A program made the translations under genes and the position numbers. DNA of 64,000 bases, taken from Maea johnstoni (lineage: Eukaryota; Annelida; Polychaeta; Spionida; Magelonidae). Under the pieces are notes generated by a model, which ran no database searches, had not been told where the DNA came from, and worked only from the letters and a program-made list of their open reading frames with translations. The DNA lies in the NCBI GenBank assembly GCA_963942565.1, contig OZ012688.1, forward strand, positions 18,755,300 to 18,819,299, written 5' to 3'. Below, piece after piece: positions 1 to 47,813 of the stretch. Each line of letters starts with the position of its first letter. Within the stretch, counting starts at the first letter, position 1.

Positions 1-371
1 ACGCATATTGCAAGGATTTCAGTAATTTTTCACGATTTTTTGAAAACCAACTAAACCCTGTCATGGTGGTGTTCATTGGAAAGCTCTCACTGAGTAGTTA
101 GATAAGTACCCATGTGCCAGGGTTTCAGTTGTTTTTTTAGGTTTTTTGCACGCATCATTTTGTATGGGCCAAATTATCCACCAGCAGCATAAGGGCAAAG
201 AACTGCCAAAGATTTTTGAAAACCATCTTAACCCTGTCATGTGGGTATTCATTAGAAAGCTCTCGCTGAGTACTGTCAGATCAGTACCCATGTGCCAGGG
301 GTTCAGTCATTTTTCAGTTTTTTTTGCATCATTTCGTATTGGGAGAAATTAGCCGTCAGCGACATCAGGGC
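1..371. mobile_element. Two adjacent, worn copies of the 213-bp TTAA MITE
   Basis: Positions ~1-196 and ~197-371 both carry the body of the MITE described at 13994 (TTTTTGAAAACCA.., GCTCTCGCTGAGTACT.., CCAGCAGCATAAGGG). Outer ends are worn, so no target duplication is visible. Confidence 0.7.
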
Positions 372-399
372 TAACAATTCATAGTGGATGATCACTTAC

Positions 400-36263
<35,864 letters not shown>

Positions 36264-36430
36264 TTCGTAAGTGACACCGCCAAACAATCTGAATTACGGT
36301 TGTCGATTGTTCATGAAAAGTAGGCGGTGAAATAAAACTTCAAAACAACAAGAAGTAGAAAATGGCGGACGTTCGAATTTGGCGGTGACGAGAATTCCGC
36401 GTAAAAGCGCGAGAATGTGACGTCATAAAT
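36264..36430. promoter_or_regulatory. KIF15 promoter zone, probably bidirectional
   Basis: Upstream of the KIF15 ATG: palindromic CRE TGACGTCA (36418-36425), TTCGAA (36372-36377, CHR-like) directly beside TTTGGCGG (36378-36385, E2F-like). CHR plus E2F sites are the usual set in mitotic genes (established knowledge). The DUF218 gene points away on the other strand. Functional use is inferred. Confidence 0.45.
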
Positions 36431-36929
36431 AGGGGAATCCCGACCTAGTTACAATGTCAACATGACCTGATGGGGAATTGCTGCTTGTTGAAAGTATTTC
36501 AACCAATTTTCTCTCCATACGGTAAATATTTTTGAATTTTTTTCAACATTAAAACCGTGAAAGTGACAGTTTATAGGGGAGGTATTTTCAAATGCTTTGG
36601 TTACGTTTGCACTAAAGATTTTGGCGAAAAAATACAAAAGTAATAAATTTAAATAAACTAAAAAAAATAGTAAAGTGGGGACATCGGCGAGATTTTGAAA
36701 CTGTGAACTTTAAATGTTGTCACTTTTCCTTCCATATTTAGGATAAATCGTGACTTTCCAGTAACTAATGTTTGGGGAATCCGGAATATCCGGAGAAACC
36801 CCCGAATGATCCCACGTCACTGGCAACTTTCTCACAGAGTCGGACGTGTTTAAAATTTTGGTGTGCTGCAGAAAAAACACTTTCAAAGCTGTTTAGTCAC
36901 TTTGCTATGATGGTGCAAGTGTGAAGGCA

Positions 36930-37080
36930 GAAAAAAAAATTAAAATAAATTCTCCACCGTTTTTCCAAAAACAGCAGAATTTTTTTTTCTCCACCGTTTT
37001 TCCATTTTCCAAAACAGCAGAATTTTTTTTCTGCTGTTTTTTGAAAAACGATGGAGAATTATTTTTTTTCTGCTTTCACA
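36930..37080. repeat. Hairpin of GCAGAAAAAAA/TTTTTTTCTGC words
   Basis: GTGCAAGTGTGAAGGCAGAA (36911-36930) is mirrored by TTCTGCTTTCACACTTGCAC (37069-37088); between them CTCCACCGTTTTTCC/ACAGCAGAA units run in both directions. Confidence 0.75.
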
Positions 37081-37284
37081 CTTGCACCATACTTTGCGTA
37101 CAAAGTGGGCGCTGAAAAAAACACTACTTTTCGCCGCGCGGATCGACATTCAAAATTAAATTTGTTAAGAAAAAAATATTTTATCATATTTAAAGCAAAG
37201 TGACCGACTTCGCTCCTGCATTAAACGCACCTCGCATTTTATAACAAACTGATTCGTCTATTTGCTGCTGTTGTGTACTATCGT

Positions 37285-37285
<1 letters not shown>

Positions 37286-37352
<67 letters not shown>

Positions 37353-37413
37353 GTAGAAGTAGTAGTAGTAGTAGTTGTGGTACTAGTACTAGCAGTATCA
37401 TATTTATTATTAC

Positions 37414-37444
<31 letters not shown>

Positions 37445-37585
37445 GCCATTATTAGTAGTAGTAGTAGTAGTAGTAGTAGTATACTTATCAGTATTAGTGT
37501 TGTTGTTGTTGTTGTTTTTGTCATCATTATCATCATCATCATATATCATCACATATCATCATCACCATCATCATCATCATAATTT
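37286..37585. repeat. (AGT)n/(ATT)n/(ATC)n trinucleotide tract
   Basis: About 300 bp of AGT, ATT, GTT and ATC triplets directly before the acceptor of the next exon. Open frames across it (poly-Ser, poly-Thr, poly-Leu) are artefacts. Confidence 0.95.
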
Positions 37586-37600
37586 GCTGCCTTCCTCTAG

Positions 37601-37773
37601 CCGCCCAGAATATAGGGGAGAAGAAGATCGGCGTGTACAGGAGCATCTCGAGGGGATGCTGCGCAGGCGGCTGCCACTGCAAGAGTTCACAGGCCGAGAA
37701 GTTACCCGAGAATGACATTCGGGATGCACAGAAAATCTGGGACTTCATGCTTCTTAACCAGCCGCTCAGAAAG
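37601..37773 (+). CDS. DUF218-like gene, exon A
   Basis: 173 nt between CTTCCTCTAG and GTACTAG. Cysteine-rich start (GCCAGGCHC) then NDIRDAQKIWDFMLLNQPL, the helix that precedes the first strand in this family. Confidence 0.75.
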
Positions 37774-39252
37774 GTACTAGCTTATCTATGTTTCGTCCGT
37801 CCTTTTTGATATCAGGTACTAGCAACAGCTACAGACAATACACAAAAAAGACTCGGACCTCTACCTACGCCAACTCCTTCTTCCCACGTACCCTAAAAGA
37901 CTGGAAATCGAACTCTCTACCAACAGACATTAAGGCAGTGGGAGCCTAGACCAGTTCAAGGAAGGACTGGCATCGAGAGACAGACAATAGAGCCGCCACT
38001 CTCATCCGGAGCGAAATACTCTAAATAGAGTCTGCTCTGTACCAAATCAGAATCAGAATCAGATACTGTTTCCTCATTATTCAATGGTGTTTCCTTATTA
38101 TATTTTGGTCATAAACACTTTGAATTTTGGAATTTTGATTTTTTCGTCACTTTTTCTGTCGTGACTAGCCAGTTGCAAATTGTGGAAGAAATCGATGTAC
38201 CTGGTGAAAACCACCGCCTAACCCAAGGACAATTAGTAAACTTTACCTTGACGGAAAATTAAATGGACTGGTGGCCATTAAATGTCGCTGCGTGGCCTGG
38301 GTTGAGCGTCATAGCAGGGAATTAACTCATGTATCCTGATTGCAGTCAACTGAATATGTTTGCTCTATTTTCCTCTGGCTGGTCCATGTTGAGCCGAGTG
38401 CAGCACTAATTACACTGCAGGCATTGAGCACTAATGAATGTGTATGGTCATTTCCTAAATATCCCGCAGTAAATAGTTTATATTTCCGTTATATTGTTCG
38501 TCCAATAACATATTTTTTATGTCGGAGAACAATATTATCTTACCCAATATATTTATTCAATAAACGAAACATTTCACTGAATGAAGTTGGCAATCATGAA
38601 TTTTGCTCTCTGGATAAAATACATTTGCTGAATGATAAAACTTGGAAACGATAATGTTTTTTTGTTGTTTCTTTGTTTTTTTGGCTTGCCATGCCCCATT
38701 TTCACATTGCGCTCAGGCATCAGCCATTAATCATTTCAATCACTGTTACTGGTGTAGGCAGCAATCGGATAACCAACTCGATTGCTGCTGCACAGAGGGT
38801 GAAAAAGACAAATAAAGTCGACTTATTGATATCATGATTATGTGTAAATATTAGTGCGATTGGAAGAATCCAGCATTCTCTTTAACACTTCCTTATTTTA
38901 CAGAGTGACGTCATCATTGTATTAGGCAATCAAGATGTAAGAACCGCCGAATATGCCTGTCATTTATTTAAGATGGGCTGGGCGAAGACCATCTTATTCT
39001 CAGGAAAGTCGGGCACCAATACCACTGGTTAGTTATTAAATGTGAAAAAAGGCAAAAGCAAACATCTATCGTCTGAACATGTATCTGTATTGACTATGCA
39101 GAGCATAAAAGTACACTTTCATCATTTGTACATAACTCGAAAATTAGAAGTAAACAGTTAACATTGGATAATTTTGAAAAAGGAACCTGTGACATTAATC
39201 TTTTGCTTTATTATCTATCAATTGAGATAAGTTAACCCTTGAAAAAGGTACT

Positions 39253-39303
<51 letters not shown>

Positions 39304-39946
39304 CAATGTACAACAAGCAGCAAGTTATTTTCGAATTTTGCATTAGGCACTTTAACATAACTAACAACTTTTCTTATTTCTTAAATTCTTGATTTTATCT
39401 TATCTTCCTATAGGAAAGTGGCGAAAATCAGAGGCAGAAATTTTTAAAGAAGTTGCTTTGCAATGTGGAGTACCAGACGAAAAGATAATAACAGAGGATC
39501 AAGCTACAAATACTGGCGAGAATATCATTCTTTCTTACCATAAGCTACTAAATATGAACATTTCAACGGAAAGAGTAATTCTTGTACAGACTCCATATAT
39601 GGAGCGGAGGACATTTGCAACGTTTATGTCTCAGTGGCCTGGTGACGTCAGCAGAACTGTGTTGAGCGTGACGTCACCTGATATCCCGCTATTGTGCTAT
39701 ACGAATGACGCGGTTGGATCCTTACAGCACGTCATCAGTCTGCTTCTGGATTGCATGCAGCGGATAAAGGAATACCCCGAGAGAGGATTCCAGATTGCGC
39801 AAAATATTCCCGATGATGTTTGGGAAGCGCACGTGAGGCTGACGTCATCAGCACGCTTTGGTCACGTGGACGAAACTGACTCCCCGAGGAATCCAACTGC
39901 AGCTTGTTCAACTCAGGAATGCGATTGCACCGCACAACTTGATTAA
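37601..39946 (+). CDS. DUF218/YdcF-like protein gene, 3' three exons
   Basis: Exons 37601-37773, 38904-39027, 39414-39946 join in phase: NDIRDAQKIWDFMLLNQPLRK, then SDVIIVLGNQDVRTAEYACH LFKMGWAKTILFSGKSGTNTT, then GKWRKSEAEIFKEVALQCGV PDEKIITEDQATNTGENI and on to a TAA. The VLG-x-D-R-A..LF..G..I.FSG..G pattern followed by E..AxNTxENI is that of the DUF218 (PF02698) family, to which bacterial YdcF and SanA belong; reported members bind nucleotide-like ligands, but no animal function is known to me. No signal peptide or membrane segment in the visible part. The start codon was not found: the first exon here begins after a good acceptor (CTTCCTCTAG) with ..AQNIGEKKIGVYRSISRGCC, so at least one 5' exon is missing from my model. 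Confidence 0.85.
37825..38072 (+). mobile_element. 3' end of a CR1/L2-type LINE
   Basis: Reads TYANSFFPRTLKDW..SLPTD, the C-terminal phrase common in CR1/L2-like reverse-transcriptase ORFs of marine invertebrates, then in a shifted frame QFKEGLASRDR; ends in an (AATCAG)n tail. Only the last ~80 codons remain, in an intron of the DUF218 gene. Confidence 0.75.
38904..39027 (+). CDS. DUF218-like gene, exon B
   Basis: 124 nt, acceptor TTATTTTACAG, donor GTTAGT. Holds the conserved DVIIVLGNQDVRTAEYA and ILFSGKSGTNTT. Confidence 0.88.
39255..39299. repeat. (TA)n microsatellite
   Basis: About 45 bp of TA in the intron before the last DUF218 exon. Confidence 0.95.
39414..39946 (+). CDS. DUF218-like gene, last exon
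   Basis: Acceptor TTCCTATAG. 177 codons to TAA, containing ITEDQATNTGENI and RVILVQTPYMERRTFATF. The AATAAA at 39958 follows the stop by 12 nt. Confidence 0.9.
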
Positions 39947-39957
39947 TTGATTACCCA

Positions 39958-39963
39958 AATAAA
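39958..39963 (+). terminator. Polyadenylation signal AATAAA
   Basis: Canonical hexamer right after the DUF218-like stop codon. Confidence 0.75.
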
Positions 39964-40397
39964 CGCCACTGTTTTTGAGAATTTTATTTTCGTTTTCATT
40001 TACTTCAAGAACCCTAACCGAAATTAAATATTCAAGAAAACTACTCTGAACTTGTACTTTTTATTAAAGCGATAGTTATGTAAACCAGGCATTGTTAAAT
40101 AGGTCCGGTGCATAACTTTTTGCATAACAGGAATACAACCACGCCTTATGAGATTCTAACGAACGTTTAAATAAAAATATGCATATTTTAAAGAATCAGA
40201 CTAAACTGTCGATACAAATAATACTGCAAAGATTGAAACCACATGACAAGTTGTGTTTTATTTTGGTAGGGGTGTTGTTTTGTAAGAAAAAGCTACTGAC
40301 TAAAGCTCTAGTCCACCAAATTACCCATGCTAACTTGACATAACTCTGTTGTCATTTTAACAATAGTCGGATAGTATCACCGATTTTCATTCTCTGA

Positions 40398-43300
40398 ACA
40401 TGTAGGGGACTAGCTGCCCCACACAGGAGTGATTTGGAGATAAACGGTCTTGAACTCCTTTGGATTGATGTCAAACTAAGAAATGAGTCCATTCTTATAG
40501 CTGAGTGTTACCGTTCTCCTAGCCAAAACTCATCTGAGGAATTAACTCTATTTTTTGAGAAATTCCAATCATCACTTGACTTGGCATCATCTATACCAAA
40601 TTCCTCAATAGTGATTCTCGGTGATCTAAACGGACCAAACAGGTACTGGTACCCAGATAGTACAACACGCCAAAACCTGGCAGGCACATCTCTTTTCCAG
40701 TTCAGCATGGAGAACGATCTCACGGAGAACGATCTCACTCAACTCATAGATGAACCCACTTACATCTGTAATCACACATTTTCACTGCTAGATATTATAC
40801 TTACTGACAGTCCAGGTTACTTCCTTAATCAAGGTGTACTGTGCCCACTGTCAAATTGTAACCATCGCCCTATCTTTGCTATTTTAAATCACTCAATAAG
40901 CAGAGATCATTCTTACTCAAGGATACTATATGACTTCAAATTCTTGAATGAAGAGGAGTTCAAACATGCCCTGGCTTCTGTACCCTTTAATGAAAGTTAT
41001 ATGTTTGACGACTTTAATGACTCTGTGTGGGCATGGAACAACCTGTTTAAATCTGTTATTGATGATTGTATCCCCAACAAGCTTGTTACAATTAGACCCA
41101 GGGACAAACCATTTATGAATAACTATGTGAGGCGTTTGATTCGGCAGCGGAACCGTCAATATCACAAATATCTGCGAACAAAGGTACTCCGTGACTGGGG
41201 CATTTACAAGGCCATGAGAAATAAAACTGTATCTGCAATCCGAACTGCTAAACACAATCATTATAACCATCTCCAACAACATGTGGTTGCTTGCAACAAG
41301 CAAAAAGCAGAACTCTTTAACAGATACTTTGCCTCTCACTCCCAACTACCACCAGGACCAGATCTACCCCTATTAACATATAAAACGACTTCCCGCCTAA
41401 CACACATAAACCTCACAAAGTCACATGTTCTTAAAGTACTCACCCAATTAAAAATATCCAAAGCGACAGGACCTGATGGTGTGGGGAACTTTATTCTCAA
41501 ATTAGCTGCCCCCATCCTAGCTAATCCTCTTTGCCACCTATTCAATGTTTCTCTTTCCAGAGGAATATTCCCAGATATCTGGAAACGAGCACATGTCTTA
41601 CCAGTCTTCAAAAAGGGAGATAGACAGGACAAAGCAAACTACCGCCCAATCTCTCTTCTCCCGAACATCTCCAAAGTTTTTGAGCGTCTTGTTTATAAAT
41701 TCCTTTATGAATACCTTTCAGAAAACAACCTCCTGTGTCCCAAGCAGTCTGGTTTTAGACAAAAAGACTCTAGTGTCTGTAAGTTGATACACATTGTACA
41801 CACTATTTATGAGGCTCTTGAGAATGGCAAGGAAGTCCGTGCCATATTTTTAGACATTTCCAAAGCATTTGACAAAGTATGGCATGAAGGTCTATTATTC
41901 AAATTGAAACAGATTGGAATTGGGGGCCCTTTACTGAACTGGTTCCAGACATACCTTGTTGGTCTGCTCCAGAGAGTAATTATCAAAGGCCAGGAGTCAA
42001 CATGGTTACCAATAACGGCGGGAGTCCCTCAAGGTTCAATCCTTGGTCCTCTGCTATTCTTAATTTTTATCAATGACCTCCCGCAAGGCATTGAGAGCAA
42101 TGTTGTTTCTCTTTGCAGATGACACCTCCCTTCTTGATATCATAGACAACCCTACCTCCACATCTAACAAGATGAATAGAGATCTAGAGGCCATTCATGA
42201 CTGGGCCCTACGGTGGAGGGTTACCTTCAACCCAGACAAGACAGTCACCATGGTCTTCTCCACTAAAGTTAACAAACCTATACACCCCTCTTTGATTTTC
42301 CAGGGCAAGATTCTTACCCAATCGTGTCAACACAAACATCTTGGACTTACCCTATCTGATAATCTGTCTTGGAATAAACACATAGATAACCTACTAACAT
42401 CTGCCTCAAAAAAGATTGGACAACTGAAGAGGCTACAATTCAAAGTCACATGTGATACCCTACTAACCCTTTACAATACCATGGTTCGCTCTTCCCTAGA
42501 ATATGCTGATGTTGTTTGGGATGGATGCCCTGATTACCTCTCTGAAAAACTCGAAACCATCCAATATGCAGCTGCTAAAATCTGTACTGGTGCCATGAAT
42601 GGTACCAGTGGTCAAACTATCAAAAGTGAGCTAGGATTACCTACTCTCACGTCAAGACGGTCCCTCCATCGTGTTACCCTACTACACAAAGTCCTCCACG
42701 AGGATTTTGCTTCTTATTTAAAGCCACTACTGCCTACTAGTGCAACGGCATCAAACTATAATCTTAGAAATAAAGACTTATTGGTTCTCCCCACCAAAGC
42801 TGGCATTACCAACAGATTTGCAAATTCCTTTGTCCATGCATCAATTAAAATTTGGAACTCATTGCCTCTTGAGATACGTAGAATTGAAAAAACAAACTCG
42901 TTCAAATCTGCATTATCTAATTATTATGCCTTCCAACCACCAGCCAAAGCCCCCAAATATTATGCCTCAGGTCTTAGGCCAGCATCAGTCCTTCAATCAA
43001 GACTGCGTTATCGATTCAGTGCATTAAATGCTCATTTGTATACTCATAATATTGTTGCTGACCCTTCATGTTCTTGTGGCCATGATTGGGAAGATGAGAT
43101 CCACTTCTTTGCCATATGCCCGAAATATGCTGCTCTGAGAGTTGTGATGATTGACCAGCTTGACTCTTTTCTAACAAATGTAAACTATATGTCTCCTGAA
43201 CAATTGTGCTCACTGCTACTGTATGGTTCAAGTACATTTTCTGAAGTTACAAACTCACTTATATTTGTAGCAGCACAAAATTTCATTGTTTCAAGTGAAC

Positions 43301-43575
43301 GTTTCAGGATTCCAGGTTTCTAATATAAGAATAGGATTGTTACATCACTTGAATATCAGACCGTGCATTTTTTTTCTATCCATCTTATGTTATATTATAC
43401 TGTATATATTCTCTGTCTGACAATTGTAGATAATTTCAGTGTCTTATTGACCTTGCTATGTCAAATTATTTGTATTTAACTTTATTCATCATATATTGTA
43501 TTACTTTGTTGGGGTGGTTACCCCGATTAGCCCCATGGCTATTTGTAATAACCCCTTTAAAGAAATAAAGATTAT
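40398..43575 (+). mobile_element. CR1/Jockey-group LINE, 5'-truncated
   Basis: Begins inside the endonuclease domain (IVILGDLNGPNRYW, LLDIILTDSP, CNHRPIFAI), then reverse transcriptase: KATGPDGVGNFILK, PVFKKGDRQDKANYRPISLL, LDISKAFDKVWHEG, AGVPQGSILGPLLF, FADDTSLL. After the YADD-equivalent FADD come the thumb and a terminal CSCGHDWEDEIHFFAICP zinc knuckle; stop at 43321-43323. One frame change lies just before FADD (about 42110), and about 60 residues seem missing between LQQHV and KAELFNRYF (about 41285). 3' UTR about 250 bp with AATAAAG. Not active as it stands. Fairly young: otherwise open over ~2.9 kb. Confidence 0.92.
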
Positions 43576-43735
43576 ATATAGCTGCCCCAATGGCCAAGTG
43601 TTCCAAAGTATTGAGAGGCCACCATGTATCACCCATACACTTTGTACAGGGTTCCAGTTCCGCCGCCTCAAATTCTGGAGCAACTTGCCAGTCATCTACT
43701 GTGAGTGTGACAGTAGTCTACTGCCTAGTTACAAT
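43576..43735 (+). mobile_element. tRNA-derived SINE, candidate
   Basis: Box A-like TGGCCAAGTG (about 43588) and box B-like GGTTCCAGTTCC (43650) at tRNA spacing, followed by ~80 bp of body. It directly abuts the LINE 3' end. Confidence 0.5.
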
Positions 43736-43828
43736 TAGGTTTAAAATGTTCATAAAATGAAATCCTCAGTTAAACACAACGTTGTATGTGTTTAACTCCC
43801 TATTTCATTTGCTTGAGCAAAAGCATGG

Positions 43829-44327
43829 GGCCTGTCCTGATGGCCGAGTGGTACAAGGCGTCTACACTGAGTACTCGACTTTATGAGGTAAACATATCGG
43901 CTGCAGGCAAACCGTGCGACCTTCAACCAATTCGCCGTCAGCCCAGATTGCCCACTCTGCCACTCCGGGGCAGAAAATATATCACACTTCCTACTCCAGT
44001 GCAAAGCCCTGGATGACATCAGAGATACCTATCTCCCTAAGATCCAGGACTGCATCCGGAATAACCTTGGCATAGATATAAGCGAGCTTGAAGTAGATTC
44101 ACTACTAGATCCCTCAACAATCACTGACTATGACACTAGGCATATGGAGGGCCTACAGGCGGTATTCATGTTAACTAAGCGGTACATGTACAAATTACAT
44201 TGCAGAAGGCGTATTCTCATAACTCTTATCTGCTGAGATTCTACTGGATATGAACTATTCTGCAACTTACTAAGAGGCTCTACGTGAAAGGGCGTGCGAC
44301 TCAAGACAAGAACAAGAACAAGAACAT
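43829..44327 (+). mobile_element. tRNA-like head joined to a LINE C-terminus
   Basis: GATGGCCGAGTGGTACAAGG (43840-43859) contains a perfect box A and looks like the 5' half of a tRNA-Ser/Leu; no box B follows. From about 43901 the plus strand reads RLQANRATFNQFAVSPDCPL CHSGAENISHFLLQC, a LINE terminal CxxC..H..C knuckle, open to a stop at 44234. Ends in a (AAGAAC)n tail. A different family from the LINE at 40398. Confidence 0.65.
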
Positions 44328-44495
44328 GCCCTCTTGTGAGCATGGACGTGGTGATGCCTTTTTTGAAAATAGTCTGCATCCATGTTGGCAGGATTTATTG
44401 GAAGGTATTAAGGTAGAGGAAAGCTTAAGGAGAGGGTTAATTTTATTACATAGTAAAATCATGCCAGTATCCAGCTTTACTATCTGCAGGAATAG

Positions 44496-44695
44496 TGTTA
44501 TAGGGCGCCAACAGCACTACCTGTTAAGAATTAATTTGCCCAGGACTCGACTGGTGGCGCTGCGATCGATTGGTTACCCGGCTCTACTGTAAGCAGAAAC
44601 ATCGTTTTTGAGCGCTAATAGCAATACTTGTAAAGAATTATTAATTTGCCCGTAACTCGACTGGTGACGCTGTTATCAATCAACTACTGAATGTA
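44496..44695. repeat. Imperfect ~115-bp tandem duplication
   Basis: GGGCGCCAACAGCACTACC.. and GAGCGCTAATAGCAATACTT.. share AATTTGCCC..ACTCGACTGGTG[G/A]CGCTG. Confidence 0.75.
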
Positions 44696-45271
44696 AATAC
44701 ATGTATACTATCTACACTTATGCCTTTACAGATAATAGATTCAATGTACTTGTGCATAATACCAGGAACTATTTATTTCAAATATATAGTTCCTGATAAT
44801 ACTAAATTGATGCAAATTACATGTGCTATATAACTAGGATTATATACAATCCCTAAGATTGGCTATCATTATCTGTCTTTAAATAAGTTTGACTCCTTAA
44901 TTCTATTTTGGATTTCTGTTAATCATTTGTATCCTGAAAAACATATTCTGTATCTGTATAATTTTGTAATACCATTTACAGTCATTAAATAAACAATACC
45001 ATACAAAGTACTACAAACGCCAGTGCAGTGTGCACATAAAAGTAATGATAAAGAAATATAACTCAGAATGATTGACTTATAGAGGCATCCGCACTCCTTA
45101 TGGTGGCATGTAATAGCACTACCCTTAGTTTTTAAACGTACTGAAAGACATCTTTGTATTTTTCGTAAAAGAAGTTTTTTCCGACTATTTCTCGTTTACT
45201 ATCTTCGTGTGATGTAGCATAGCTGTTGAAAGCAACGTTGTTCTTAGAAAATGAACGAACAACAATTAACC

Positions 45272-45827
45272 CTTTCAATGCTGAGGCTGCTTTCGCCAAA
45301 ACTACAAGGATGCAAAGACTTTTGAAAACCATATAAACGGTGTCCAGATATTTTGGTGCCGGAGCACAGTCAATAAGTCCGGGAGCACCACAATTTATGG
45401 TGGTCGCTTGGCGATAATAGCTATGAACATTGTCATCTAGTGGCACTAACTATATTAGTCCTCATTGCAACAGTTAAGACGAATTTATAGTCAGTATTCC
45501 TAATTTGAGTATGCTTGTTTTTAAATACAGTTAGTATCAAAGATAATTCAAGCGAAATACTAGTATTCAAGCTCGTCATGTTTTGCCACAATTTCCCAGT
45601 TAAACAGTACCTTAAGTTTTTAGTTTGTCGCACGTTTAGAAGCACCATTCGCGCGCTGGTGGGACAATGCGACAGTTGGACACCCCTGTATAAACCCTGT
45701 CATGTCGGTATTCATTGGATAGCCCTCGCTGAGTACTCTCAGATGAGTACCCATGCGCCAGGGGTTCAATGAAAATTTCAGGTGTTTTGCATCATTTTCT
45801 ATTGACCAGATTAGCCACCAGCAGCAT
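45272..45827 (+). mobile_element. TTAA MITE split by a hAT-like insert
   Basis: Starts after TTAA (CCCTTTCAATGCTGAGG) and ends CCAGCAGCATAAGGG. Interrupted at about 45340-45684 by an element whose right end GTTGGACACCCCTG matches the hAT-type terminus CAGGGGTGTCC; TATAAAC is present on both sides. Confidence 0.75.
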
Positions 45828-46099
45828 AAGGGTCCAATACATGGGTCTCATTAGCCCATTCACACTCAGAGCAGCCGAAAAGGCCTGGTGATTTTGGATG
45901 TTTTCTAACAAAAACATTTTAGGAAATAATTTGAATAAGAAATTTCAATCAGAAGCCAGACAAATATTTTGTAAATTTTCGCTTTATTCCTAAGTCATTT
46001 TCAAAAGTATCGGAGTGGCAGACAAACTATCCAGTCTGGCATGGCTTAATGGTACCTAGCTAATGCGCCATAAAACTTGCCGTGATCTTTAACGCTTCC

Positions 46100-46312
46100 C
46101 ATGGGGCGGATCCAGAATTTCAGGGGGAGGTGGCGTTACATTTAGATGGACGAAGATATTGATTTTGTAGGTGTTCACTTCTGAGGGGCGTTTGCAGAGC
46201 GAATCTGTGTATAAAGTGAACCGTTCTATCTATTCACTTACAGTACTCTCAGTCAGGGTCTGGGAGCTTTAGGGGGCTGCCCCCCCCCCCCCCCTTCCTG
46301 GATCCACCTTTG
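46100..46312. mobile_element. hAT-like MITE, GGCGGATCCAG ends
   Basis: CATGGGGCGGATCCAG at the left, CTGGATCCACCTTTG at the right, with a C-run at 46277-46294. TSD not convincing. Confidence 0.5.
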
Positions 46313-47269
46313 CTAATACCCATAAAACTTGCTTCCAGTGGGTATTGTAAAAAGGGGGCAGGAGGCCGAGCTTGAGGCAGGAGACAAGAATTGGGTCTAG
46401 ACTGCCATGCGTTGAGAAATCATTTTTGCAGTTATCATAGAACCAGAACACACCATACTATTTAATTCATTTCATTTTGCACTTTTACAGACTAGAAATT
46501 TAACTTTATCAATAAAAAAAATCTAATTCTCTGGAACACTAATTCAATATTCTCGCATTACAAATTATCAACGAACCAGCTTGAAACCCATGATGCCTAG
46601 CAGCATCAACCATCAATTTGAGTTACATGTACTTGGTATGGAATGTACATAATTTAACATTAAAACATGGTAGGCTAAACAGGGGCGTACCCAATGAAAG
46701 GTGGGTCAATATGCGTGTCACTTTGAAACTTCTCCCCCGAGGCATTGCTGTAAGTTTAAAGATACCTAAAGATGTACACTGATGCTGCTGACCGTTACGC
46801 ACCATTAGACACCATATAGCACTCATTCGGTGGGATTATATAACCCCAGAAGGTATGGGAGTGGTCAATGTGCGAGGAAACACTTAAAAGAAGTGAAAGT
46901 GGACCAAGGGAGCGAGAGAAAGAGAGAGCGAGAGATGAGACACATTTCTTTGTTCTGTATTTAGAAGTTCGTTCATCGCCATTTTTCTGCCAAATCCAGA
47001 CTAAAATAAAATGATCTTGACTCTGAAAAGAAACCGTGTACCTGTCTCAGAAATTCAGTGCTGTCATTTAGAGTGATCTCAAAAAAGTATTCTTTTCTAC
47101 GGAAAATATGAAGTCTAAGTTCAAGCCTTAAATACGTGTGTGCAATCGGCCCCAGGCCCAGTTGCACCAGCGGGCTTTAGGCCTAGACTCGAGCTTGATA
47201 TGCAAATCCATTTTCTACAACCATAGCAATGGTTGTCCTTAAGTCTAAGTCACTGCTAACATTCTCACA

Positions 47270-47352
47270 TACGGCCAGGATTCGGACCCAGGCAGTGGTT
47301 TAGATACAGTGGCAACGTCTCAGATCACCCAGCTATGAGGGCAGGCCCTTTG
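47270..47352 (-). mobile_element. tRNA-Leu-like SINE head
   Basis: Minus strand has TAGCTGGGTGATCTGAGACG (box A-like) and GGGTCCGAATCC (box B-like) at tRNA-Leu spacing. Acceptor-stem pairing is poor, so a SINE or tRNA pseudogene is more likely than a working tRNA. Confidence 0.5.
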
Positions 47353-47813
47353 ACCTATTAAGAGCATCACTGGGCTGACCTTAACCCTTCCAATGCCACA
47401 CACGCATATATGTGTTTGTTTAACATGTCTAACATGGCATAGAGAACTATCATACATACATGCTCGCGAGATGATCAAATTCATTTAAAGAAGAGTTCGG
47501 CTTGCTAATCTAAAAGGCCCTCTACATAGTTCGAAAATTAGGCAATTGGCTCTTAGAATGTTGTGCTCCATTCAAAGTTCATTTTTCATATGTCACATGA
47601 CTATAATGGACCAAAAATGTATAAGATCATCACACATGAACAACCTGGCACTAGATTCTGGCCAATAAACCCTGTTACAATTTGGCATCAGACGTGCGTG
47701 GGGACGATTGCAATTGCACTCACACGTGTTAACCGGTCCCCCGAGTGCAATCTCACAATCGAAGGCATTCTCACAATTGGTCTGCGCTACCGCAAAATAC
47801 GCTAAACGACTAA

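Noticed and set aside
37190-37715. Open frames of Thr, Asn, Ser or Leu runs
   Set aside because: Trinucleotide repeat artefacts on both strands; the real exon starts at 37601 in another frame.
38340-38654. 104-codon plus-strand open frame
   Set aside because: No recognisable domain and lies in an intron between exons A and B of the DUF218 gene.
47270-47352. Functional tRNA-Leu gene
   Set aside because: Promoter boxes are present but acceptor and anticodon stems do not pair well and it is embedded in repeat-like DNA.
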